12,194 nucleotides of DNA from an uncultured Collinsella sp. (lineage in GTDB: Bacteria > Actinomycetota > Coriobacteriia > Coriobacteriales > Coriobacteriaceae). The stretch lies in assembly GCA_902494815.1 (NCBI GenBank), contig CABUVB010000038.1, positions 1-12,194 of the forward strand, read 5' to 3'. Below, one piece after another: positions 7,083-12,194 of this stretch. Below the pieces are notes generated by a model. The model was given only the letters and a program-made list of their open reading frames with translations, was not told the origin of the DNA and did no database searches. Position 1 is the first letter of the stretch. Each line of letters begins with the position of its first letter. Made by a program: the position numbers and the translations under genes.

Positions 7083-7964
7083 CTACACCTTCTCGGGGAC
7101 GTACTTGCCCAAGAGGCCGGCAGGCTTGACGAGCAGGACGATGATCAAAACACCAAAGACGATGGAGTTGGCAAGGCTCGTGGAAATGTAGGCCTGCGCC
7201 ATCGCCTCGATGATGCCGATGAGAATGCCACCGACAAAGGCACCGGGGATGGAGCCGATGCCGCCGAAAACAGCGGCGTCGAAGGCCTTGATGCCAGGCA
7301 TGGCACCCGTCGTGGGCTGCAGCACCGGCGAGTAGGAGCACAGCAGCACGCCAGCGATGGCGGCAAGGGCAGAGCCGATGGCAAACGTCATCGAAATAGT
7401 GCAGTTGACGTTGATGCCCATGAGCTGAGCGGCGGCTTTGTCCTCGGACACGGCGCGCATGGCTTTGCCCATCTTGGTCTTACCTGTAAAGAACATCAGG
7501 CCGGCCATGATAACCAGGCAGGCGACGATGGTGACGAGCGAGACGGCGCTTACGTTGAACTTGGCCAAGAACTCCGGCACCTGGAAGGTGACGAGCGAAG
7601 TGAAGTTCTTGGGCGTGGCGCCCCACAGAAGCTGCGCGGCGTTCTGCAGGAAGTAAGACACGCCGATGGCCGTGATCAGAACGGCCAGCGGGCCTGCTTG
7701 GCGCAGCGGCTTATAGGCCAGACCCTCGATGAGAACACCGAGAACGGTACAGACCACACAAGAGAGAACTACAGATGCCCAGCCCGGGAGGCCGAGATAC
7801 GACGTGGCGCAGAACGAGACATAGGCACCGACCATGATGACATCGCCGTGAGCGAAGTTGAGCATCTTGGCGATACCGTAGACCATGGTGTAGCCCAACG
7901 CGATGATGGCGTAGACGCTGCCCATGGACAGGCCGTTGACCAGGTATTGGATAAAGACCGTCAT
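7083..7964 (-). CDS. livH: Branched-chain amino acid ABC transporter permease LivH
   Basis: The partner permease of LivM, 293 residues and about eight membrane helices. Family landmarks are GYTMVYGIAKMLNFAHGD near the N-terminus, IGVSYFLQNAAQLLWG, the coupling loop GKAMRAVSEDKAAAQLMGI, and GGIGSIPGAFVGG near the end. The ATG at 7964 is preferred: it gives the usual MTVFIQYLVNGL beginning and has AGGGGG nine bases upstream. Upstream in-frame codons at 7973 and 8057 would add non-family residues, and the nearer one abuts the ribosome site. The gene follows receptor 1 after a 139-bp gap with hairpins, and runs directly into livM. Confidence 0.94.
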   Translation of the reverse strand: MTVFIQYLVNGLSMGSVYAIIALGYTMVYGIAKMLNFAHGDVIMVGAYVSFCATSYLGLPGWASVVLSCVVCTVLGVLIEGLAYKPLRQAGPLAVLITAIGVSYFLQNAAQLLWGATPKNFTSLVTFQVPEFLAKFNVSAVSLVTIVACLVIMAGLMFFTGKTKMGKAMRAVSEDKAAAQLMGINVNCTISMTFAIGSALAAIAGVLLCSYSPVLQPTTGAMPGIKAFDAAVFGGIGSIPGAFVGGILIGIIEAMAQAYISTSLANSIVFGVLIIVLLVKPAGLLGKYVPEKV

Positions 7965-8010
7965 GTTCCACATCCCCCTTTCGAATAGGTTTCCAGTTAA
8001 TGTATGAAAC

Positions 8011-8072
8011 AGGGACGTTACACTGTCCCTAGATACCAAGCAAGCAGGGAAGGCCAAAACCTCCCCTGCTTG
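8011..8072 (-). promoter_or_regulatory. Two intercistronic hairpins between receptor 1 and livH
   Basis: The 139-bp gap 7965-8103 has a 9-bp perfect stem CAAGCAGGG/CCCTGCTTG (8041-8049 with 8064-8072) and a second 6-bp stem AGGGAC/GTCCCT (8011-8016 with 8025-8030). Neither is followed by a T-run on the minus strand, so they are not classical terminators. Partial termination or protection of the upstream mRNA end would let the receptor be made in excess over the permease, as is known for binding-protein operons; that role is inferred. Confidence 0.5.
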
Positions 8073-8103
8073 GGATCAAAACCGCTCTATGTAAGGCGGC
8101 CAA

Positions 8104-9291
8104 TTAGGCCTGTACGTACTTGCCGTCGGTGATGACGTACGCCGTGGGCTCCTTCTGGACCTGGCCCTTATCGTTCCAGGTGAGCTTGCCGGTCAGACCG
8201 TCAACGGTAATCTTGAGCATAGCCTTGGACAGCTTCTCGGCGGCCTCGGTCGGGTCGGCGTCGACACCAAGACCGGCCTCCTTGACGGCCTCGGCCACCG
8301 CGTGCACGCCGTCGTAGGCGTCGGCGGCAAACTGGTCGGGGGTATCGCCGTACTTATCCTTGTAAGCGTTAACGAAGTCGGCGTTCTTCTCGTCGTCGGC
8401 GGAGAACGGGGTCATGAGCAGCAGACCCTCGGCAAGAGAGGTATCGAAGCCCTCAACGCCCAGGATGCCGTCCATGCCGTCGCAGCCCATCATCTTGACG
8501 TCGTAGCCCATGTCCTTGGCGTTCTTGAGCAGGACGGACGCCGGCGTGTAGTAGATCGGCGCAAAGATCATGGTGGCGCCGGCCTGCTTGGCCTTGGTCA
8601 GCTGGTTGGTAAAGCTCGTGGCGGAGTCGTCCTTAAAGGTCTCCTCGTCAACAATCTCGAGCTTGGACTCAGCGGCCTGGGCCTTAAAGGAATCTGCGAT
8701 GCCCGAAGAATAGGCGTCGCCGGAGTTATAGAACAGCACGAACTTCTCGTCCGCATACTTCTGCGCCAGGAACTTGGCAGCGTTGACACCCTGGTTGGGG
8801 TCGGTGAAGCAAACCTGGAAGACGCAATCCTTGCCGTCGGTGACGTCCTCAGAGGACGCGGACGGGGTGATCATGAACGTCTTGGGGTCGTTACCGCACT
8901 CTGCGGCAACGGCAACCGACGCACCCGTGGTGGTCGGGCCGACGAGGGCCTGCATGCCCCAGTCGAGCAGGGTGTTGAAGGCGTTGACGGCCTTCTCGCC
9001 ATCGGCCTGGTCGTCCTCGGCCTTGCTGGCAAGCGGCAGCTCCTTGGTCGAGAAATCCTTGCAGCCAAGCTCGACACCCTGGGTAACGGACTTGCCGTAG
9101 GACGCGTTGGCGCCGGTCAGCGGGCCGATGGTGCCGATCTTAAACGAAGCGTCGCTCGAAGCGGAACCGCTGTCGCCGCCGTTGGAGGAGCAGCCAGCTA
9201 GAATGGACATCGCCCCCAGACCTGCTGCGCTCGCGATAACGCTCCTGCGATTCATAACAGGGTTCAATGACTTACCGGTGAGGCTCGACAT
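8104..9291 (-). CDS. Branched-chain amino acid ABC transporter substrate-binding lipoprotein (receptor 1)
   Basis: A 395-residue LivJ/LivK-type periplasmic-binding-protein-fold receptor (Peripla_BP_6-like), anchored to the outside of the membrane by a lipid. The signal peptide has NRRSV at 14-18, a hydrophobic stretch and a lipobox LAGC with Cys34 as lipid site, followed by a flexible Ser/Gly/Asp linker. The mature part begins FKIGTIGPLTGANASYG and contains GMQALVGPTTTG, TPSASS, YNSGDAYSSG and CDGMDG, typical of family ligand-contact loops. GGAG stands about seven bases before the ATG at 9291; the internal ATG at 9255 lacks a ribosome site. It is roughly two thirds identical to the receptor encoded upstream. 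Leu/Ile/Val is the default substrate by family, but other amino acids or small amides are possible. Confidence 0.9.
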   Translation of the reverse strand: MSSLTGKSLNPVMNRRSVIASAAGLGAMSILAGCSSNGGDSGSASSDASFKIGTIGPLTGANASYGKSVTQGVELGCKDFSTKELPLASKAEDDQADGEKAVNAFNTLLDWGMQALVGPTTTGASVAVAAECGNDPKTFMITPSASSEDVTDGKDCVFQVCFTDPNQGVNAAKFLAQKYADEKFVLFYNSGDAYSSGIADSFKAQAAESKLEIVDEETFKDDSATSFTNQLTKAKQAGATMIFAPIYYTPASVLLKNAKDMGYDVKMMGCDGMDGILGVEGFDTSLAEGLLLMTPFSADDEKNADFVNAYKDKYGDTPDQFAADAYDGVHAVAEAVKEAGLGVDADPTEAAEKLSKAMLKITVDGLTGKLTWNDKGQVQKEPTAYVITDGKYVQA

Positions 9292-9312
9292 GCGGCTCTC
9301 CTCTCAAATCTC

Positions 9313-9358
9313 GTCGGGTTTCGGTAACCCGACAGGCCATCCTTCGCCGTGTTCGGCG
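9313..9358 (-). promoter_or_regulatory. Leader hairpins of receptor 1
   Basis: In the 5' leader an 8-bp stem GTCGGGTT/AACCCGAC with a 5-base loop (9313-9333) ends 21 bases before the ATG, just ahead of the ribosome site. A smaller 5-bp stem CGCCG/CGGCG with a 4-base loop lies before it at 9345-9358. Neither has a T-run, so protection of the mRNA 5' end or control of ribosome access is more likely than attenuation. Confidence 0.45.
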
Positions 9359-9380
9359 TTCGCAAAATAGTAGACGCTTT

Positions 9381-9427
9381 AGTTGAGAAAAGTGGCGATT
9401 ATTTCAACTTTTCTTTTGTTTTGTCCA
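9381..9427 (-). promoter_or_regulatory. Promoter of receptor 1 with a flanking inverted repeat
   Basis: On the minus strand TGGACA (9422-9427) and AATAAT (9398-9403) are separated by 18 bp, each matching the sigma-A consensus at five of six positions, in an AT-rich block unlike the surrounding coding DNA. Transcription would start near 9391, giving a leader of about 100 bases. An inverted repeat AGTTGA/TCAACT (9381-9386 and 9404-9409, 17-bp spacer) brackets the -10 and could be an operator. The receptor-1-livHMGF part of the cluster can therefore probably be expressed separately from receptor 2. Confidence 0.5.
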
Positions 9428-9464
9428 TTTATCCATAATTATGCGTATTTCTATCAGTTTATGC
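9425..9464 (-). repeat. Four 10-bp-phased AT-rich units upstream of the receptor 1 promoter
   Basis: Read on the minus strand, four successive 10-base blocks begin GCATAA, ATAGAA, GCATAA and GGATAA. The third and fourth blocks contain the perfect palindrome CATAATTATG (9434-9443). The block ends on the -35 box. Spacing of one helical turn suits DNA bending, an UP-like element or cooperative binding of a regulator on one face. The units are degenerate, so chance similarity in AT-rich DNA cannot be excluded. The rest of the 271-bp gap 9292-9562 shows no gene and no clear terminator for receptor 2. Confidence 0.35.
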
Positions 9465-9562
9465 AGTTTAGCCACTTTATTGTGTGAAAGTAATATTTCC
9501 ATTCTGTTACAAGCGCCCCTGCCCTGATTAAAACTGCCTCACCGGTCGCGTTTTGTACGCAC

Positions 9563-10729
9563 CTAGGCGGCGATGTACTTGCCGTCCTGAATCACATAGG
9601 CCGTGGCGGGCTTTTCAACCTGGCCCTTGTCGTTCCACGTCAGCTCGCCCGTCAGGCCCTCAATCTTGATCTTGCGCATGGCCTTGGCAAGATCACCGGC
9701 AATATCGGCGCCGTCGGCCGTAATGTCGATGTCCGCCTTATCGATTGCCTCGACAATCGCGTGAACGCAATCGTAGGCATCGGCGGCAAACTGGTTGGGT
9801 GTCTCGTTGTAGGCGTTCTTATATGCCTTGACGAAGTCGGCGTTCTTCTCATCGTCGGCAGAGAACGGGGTCATGAGCAGCACGCCCTCGGCAAGAGAGG
9901 TATCGAAGCCCTCAACGGAAAGCAGGCCGTCCATGCCGTCGGTGCCCATGAGGGTCATGTCGTAGCCCATGTCCTTGGCGTTCTTGAGCAAAACGGACGC
10001 CGGCGTGTAATAGATCGGGGCAAAGATAAGCGTGGCACCGGCCTCCTTGGCCTTGGTGAGCTGGTTGGTAAAGCTCGTGGAAGAGTCGTCCTTAAAGGTC
10101 TCGGTATCGACGATGTCGAGCTTGGACGCCTTGGCCTGCTCGGCAAAAGCGTCGGCAACGCCCGAGCTATACGTATCGCCGGAGTTGTAGAACAGGGCGA
10201 TCTTGGCGTCCGCGTACTTCTCGGCCAAGAACTTCGCGGCGCTGGCGCCCATGGTGGGATCGGTGAAGCAAACCTGAAAGACCGTGGTCTTATCCTTGGT
10301 GACGTCAAGCGACGAGGCCGAGGGCGTGACCATGAGCATATCGTCGGCAATCTCGCCCGAGACGGCGACGGCAGCACCAGTCGTGACGGGGCCGACGAGA
10401 GCCTGCATGCCCCAGTCGCACAGGGTATTGAAGGCGTTGATGGCCTTCTCTCCGTCGGCGACATCGTCCTCGGACTTAAGCGAAAGCTTGATGTCCTTGG
10501 TCGAGAAATCCTTGGCGGCGAGCTTGGCACCCTTCTCGGCCGAAACGCCATAGGTTGCCGCGGCGCCGGTCAGAGGGCCGATGACACCGATCTTGAAGGT
10601 CTTGCCGTCATCGGCGGAGCCGCCGTCCGAGCCACCCGACGAGCAACCAGCGAGTGCGGCGGTGCTGCCGAGCGCCGCGGCACCGGCGAGAAAGTTCCTA
10701 CGGCTGAGCGTGCTGTTGATGTTGAACAT
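9563..10729 (-). CDS. Branched-chain amino acid ABC transporter substrate-binding lipoprotein (receptor 2)
   Basis: A 388-residue paralogue of receptor 1 with the same fold and order of motifs: FKIGVIGPLTGAAATYG, GMQALVGPVTTG, TPSASS, YNSGDTYSSG, TDGMDG and a matching C-terminus. The signal peptide contains SRRNFL at 9-14, an almost ideal Tat (twin-arginine) motif, then LAGC with Cys29 as lipid site. It may therefore be exported folded, then lipidated. Differences from receptor 1 cluster in the N-terminal lobe, in a shortened loop after AVAVSGEIADD, and near the C-terminus, so ligand preference may differ. AGGGGG precedes the ATG at 10729. It is the first gene of the cluster and diverges from hom. 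A receptor pair sharing one LivHMGF set resembles E. coli LivJ/LivK. Confidence 0.9.
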   Translation of the reverse strand: MFNINSTLSRRNFLAGAAALGSTAALAGCSSGGSDGGSADDGKTFKIGVIGPLTGAAATYGVSAEKGAKLAAKDFSTKDIKLSLKSEDDVADGEKAINAFNTLCDWGMQALVGPVTTGAAVAVSGEIADDMLMVTPSASSLDVTKDKTTVFQVCFTDPTMGASAAKFLAEKYADAKIALFYNSGDTYSSGVADAFAEQAKASKLDIVDTETFKDDSSTSFTNQLTKAKEAGATLIFAPIYYTPASVLLKNAKDMGYDMTLMGTDGMDGLLSVEGFDTSLAEGVLLMTPFSADDEKNADFVKAYKNAYNETPNQFAADAYDCVHAIVEAIDKADIDITADGADIAGDLAKAMRKIKIEGLTGELTWNDKGQVEKPATAYVIQDGKYIAA

Positions 10730-10748
10730 GGTGTCCCCCTTTTTCGCT

Positions 10749-10763
10749 GGCCGCAGTGCGGCC
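10749..10763 (-). promoter_or_regulatory. Leader hairpin of receptor 2
   Basis: A compact stem-loop GGCCGC-N3-GCGGCC whose downstream foot is 19 bases before the receptor 2 ATG, immediately upstream of the AAAAAGGGGG ribosome-site region. The sequence differs from the receptor 1 leader hairpin but the placement is nearly the same, which favours a shared role such as mRNA stability or translation control. Confidence 0.45.
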
Positions 10764-10784
10764 GTCTTGCGGTACGGGGCAAAC

Positions 10785-10824
10785 CTTATGGCGCAAACGT
10801 TGACAGTTTGTTACGGAATTCCGT
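10785..10824. promoter_or_regulatory. 12-bp palindrome and promoter-like boxes between receptor 2 and hom
   Basis: The 251-bp divergent spacer 10730-10980 has no gene. It holds a perfect palindrome ACGGAATTCCGT at 10813-10824. On the plus strand a consensus TTGACA (10800-10805) lies eight bases before it, without a good -10 partner. On the minus strand GTAACA (10809-10814) and CATAAG (10785-10790) at 18-bp spacing form a weak promoter candidate for receptor 2, with the palindrome overlapping its -35. This position suits an operator acting on receptor 2, and perhaps on hom. Confidence 0.35.
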
Positions 10825-10920
10825 TTGTAGCGAGCATGTTTCCAATGTTTCCGCAGCGTTTCGGGGGTGCCGCTTTGTGCGACTCCTGTTGCCTGGCGAG
10901 CACGCGCCCTCGGTTCACGC

Positions 10921-10926
10921 TAGAAT
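10921..10926 (+). promoter_or_regulatory. -10 box of the likely hom promoter
   Basis: TAGAAT matches the -10 consensus at five of six positions and would place the transcription start about 49 bases before the hom ATG. No good -35 hexamer is found at 16-18 bp. No T-box or other known amino acid riboswitch was recognised in the short leader. Confidence 0.35.
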
Positions 10927-10980
10927 GCACTCAACCTTTAAGCGGTTAATCCATCCATAAGATGCACGAAGGAGCTATCT

Positions 10981-12194
10981 ATGAGCGAACCCCTGCGCAC
11001 CGTGAACGTCGGTCTGATCGGTCTGGGAACCGTCGGCGGCGGCGTGGCCCGTCTGATCAAGAGCCACCACGATGAGTACCTGGCAGCCTACGGCATCGAC
11101 CTTAAGCTGACCCGCGCCTGCGCGCTTGCCTGGGAGCAGGCCGATGCAGCCGGTATTGAGCGCGAGGCCTTTACGAGTGACTGGCACGACGTCGTCACCG
11201 ACCCCGCCGTCGATATCGTCGTCGAGCTCATCGGCGGCGAGCATCCCGCAACCGAAATCTTCACCACCGCCTTCGAGAACGGCAAGCACGTCGTCTCTGC
11301 CAACAAGGCCCTGCTGGGCCGTCATGTCGAGACGCTCGCCGAGAAGGCGCGCGCATGTGGCGTGCAGATTAAGTGCGAGGCCAGCTGCGGCGGCGGCATC
11401 CCCATCGTAAGCACGCTCGAGCACGACTTGGTGGGCAACAAGATCCTGACCATCGCCGGCATTCTCAACGGTACCACCAACTATATCCTGTCGCGCATGG
11501 ACGCCGAGGGCGCCGATTACGCCGATGTGCTTGCCGACGCGCAGGCCAAGGGCTATGCCGAGGCCGACCCGTCCGCCGACGTCGACGGCTTCGACGCCGC
11601 CAGCAAGACGGCGATCCTCGCCTCCATCGGCTTTGGCACCCGCGTGACCACCGATGATGTGTACCAGCAGGGTATCCGTACCATCGGCGCCGAGGACATC
11701 GCCCAGGCCCGCGAGCTCGGCTACACCATCAAGCTGCTGGGCATCGCACGCAACACCGACGCCGGCGTCGACGTCCGCGTGCATCCCACGCTCATCCCGG
11801 CAGACCATATGCTCGCCAAGGTCAACGGCGCCATGAACGCCGTCTACGTGGTAGGCGACGCCGTGGGCGAGACCATGTTCTACGGTGCCGGCGCAGGCTC
11901 CTTCCCCACCGCGAGCGCCGTCGTGGGCGACATCCTGTCGCTCTCCGAGCAGATCAGCCGCGGCGTGGCTCCGCTGCCCGAGATTGAGCCCTATGGCCAC
12001 AACCTCGCCTTTAAGCCCATGGACGAGCTCCAGACTAAGTACTATGTGCGCTTGAAGGTCGCCGACCGCGTGGGCGCCCTGTCCGAGACGGTCGACATCT
12101 TTGCCAAGCACAACATCTCGATCTCGCTCATCAACCAGGTCGAGGACGGCAAGTCGGGCGTCAGCGATGCCTGCTCGGTCATCTTCCTGACGCA
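10981..12194 (+). CDS. hom: Homoserine dehydrogenase (partial, C-terminus outside window)
   Basis: Hom reduces aspartate semialdehyde to homoserine with NAD(P)H, the branch point to threonine, methionine and, through threonine, isoleucine. The 404 visible residues show the nucleotide-binding GLGTVG (14-19), SANKALL, EASCGGGIPI from 133, the signature NGTTNYIL (163-170), and GYAEADPSADVDGFDAASK (191-209) holding the catalytic Asp and Lys region, with Asp205 and Lys209 as likely key residues. YGAGAGSFPTASAV follows. From about residue 354 an ACT domain begins (YYVRLKVADRVGALSETV), the usual site of feedback inhibition by threonine in longer Hom proteins. The window ends inside it. AAGGAG lies six bases before the ATG, an ideal start. 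It is transcribed divergently from receptor 2; genes downstream (often thrC or thrB) are outside view. Confidence 0.96.
   Translation, partial: MSEPLRTVNVGLIGLGTVGGGVARLIKSHHDEYLAAYGIDLKLTRACALAWEQADAAGIEREAFTSDWHDVVTDPAVDIVVELIGGEHPATEIFTTAFENGKHVVSANKALLGRHVETLAEKARACGVQIKCEASCGGGIPIVSTLEHDLVGNKILTIAGILNGTTNYILSRMDAEGADYADVLADAQAKGYAEADPSADVDGFDAASKTAILASIGFGTRVTTDDVYQQGIRTIGAEDIAQARELGYTIKLLGIARNTDAGVDVRVHPTLIPADHMLAKVNGAMNAVYVVGDAVGETMFYGAGAGSFPTASAVVGDILSLSEQISRGVAPLPEIEPYGHNLAFKPMDELQTKYYVRLKVADRVGALSETVDIFAKHNISISLINQVEDGKSGVSDACSVIFLT

Noticed and set aside
5712..7988. A 758-codon open frame on the plus strand opposite livG, livM and livH
   Set aside because: Its product is a long low-complexity mix of His, Asp, Gly, Arg and Gln without any domain, as expected for the reverse complement of GC-rich membrane-protein genes. 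The opposite strand encodes well-conserved Liv proteins with proper ribosome sites.
10800..10829. Consensus TTGACA as a strong plus-strand promoter for hom
   Set aside because: No acceptable -10 hexamer lies at 16-19 bp (the best is TTTGTA), so a full promoter is not supported. TAGAAT nearer the gene is a better -10.
9761..10960. A 399-codon plus-strand frame opposite receptor 2, with a similar one at 8302-9201 opposite receptor 1
   Set aside because: The two resemble each other only because the receptor genes are paralogues. Both are shadows of real genes and show no family motifs.
10927..10980. T-box or threonine/isoleucine leader-peptide attenuator ahead of hom
   Set aside because: The leader is short, with no T-box sequence, no run of Thr or Ile codons and no terminator hairpin.
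10975..12111. A 378-codon minus-strand frame opposite hom
   Set aside because: The sense strand is clearly homoserine dehydrogenase. The antisense product is Gly/Val/Asp-rich with no recognisable domain.

Overview
The window is GC-rich, densely packed bacterial chromosome with GTG and ATG starts and strong GGAGG-type ribosome sites. Gene content and protein style suggest an anaerobic gut actinobacterium of the class Coriobacteriia, most likely Collinsella or a close relative: a LivHMGF importer with two very similar lipoprotein receptors, RecJ, a CutC protein and a DUF4931 protein. The genus is inferred from general resemblance, not from a marker gene. No rRNA, tRNA, CRISPR array, insertion sequence or phage gene was seen.

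Layout. (1) 1-1472, minus: the N-terminal 490 residues of RecJ, whose C-terminus lies beyond base 1. (2) 1473-1746: a divergent spacer with a TATAAT box, a leader hairpin and a possible 21-residue leader ORF for recJ, plus short palindromes. (3) 1747-2745, plus: a bile acid:sodium symporter (BASS) family membrane protein with an altered sodium-site signature. (4) 2776-4254, minus: cutC followed by a DUF4931 (GalT/HIT-like) gene; the ribosome site of the second gene lies inside the last codons of the first. (5) 4313-4419: a long near-perfect inverted repeat next to a textbook rho-independent terminator. (6) 4430-10729, minus: a branched-chain (or other hydrophobic) amino acid ABC importer. In transcription order it is receptor 2, receptor 1, livH, livM, livG, livF, ending at the terminator. 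(7) 10981 to the end, plus: homoserine dehydrogenase (hom), cut off by the window edge in its C-terminal ACT domain.

How the genes work together. The two lipoproteins (roughly two thirds identical) capture substrate outside the membrane. LivH and LivM form the channel, and LivG and LivF hydrolyse ATP. Receptor 1 has its own AT-rich promoter region, and hairpins separate it from livH, which fits higher expression of the receptor than of the permease. The divergent hom gene makes homoserine, the precursor of threonine, methionine and (via threonine) isoleucine, so the 251-bp hom/receptor-2 spacer could coordinate synthesis and uptake of related amino acids.

No clearly new multi-gene system is visible. 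The most interesting points are the coupled cutC-DUF4931 pair, the BASS protein lacking the usual sodium ligands, the leader architecture shared by both receptor genes, a 10-bp-phased AT-rich block upstream of receptor 1, the long inverted repeat at 4313-4381 and the structured recJ leader.
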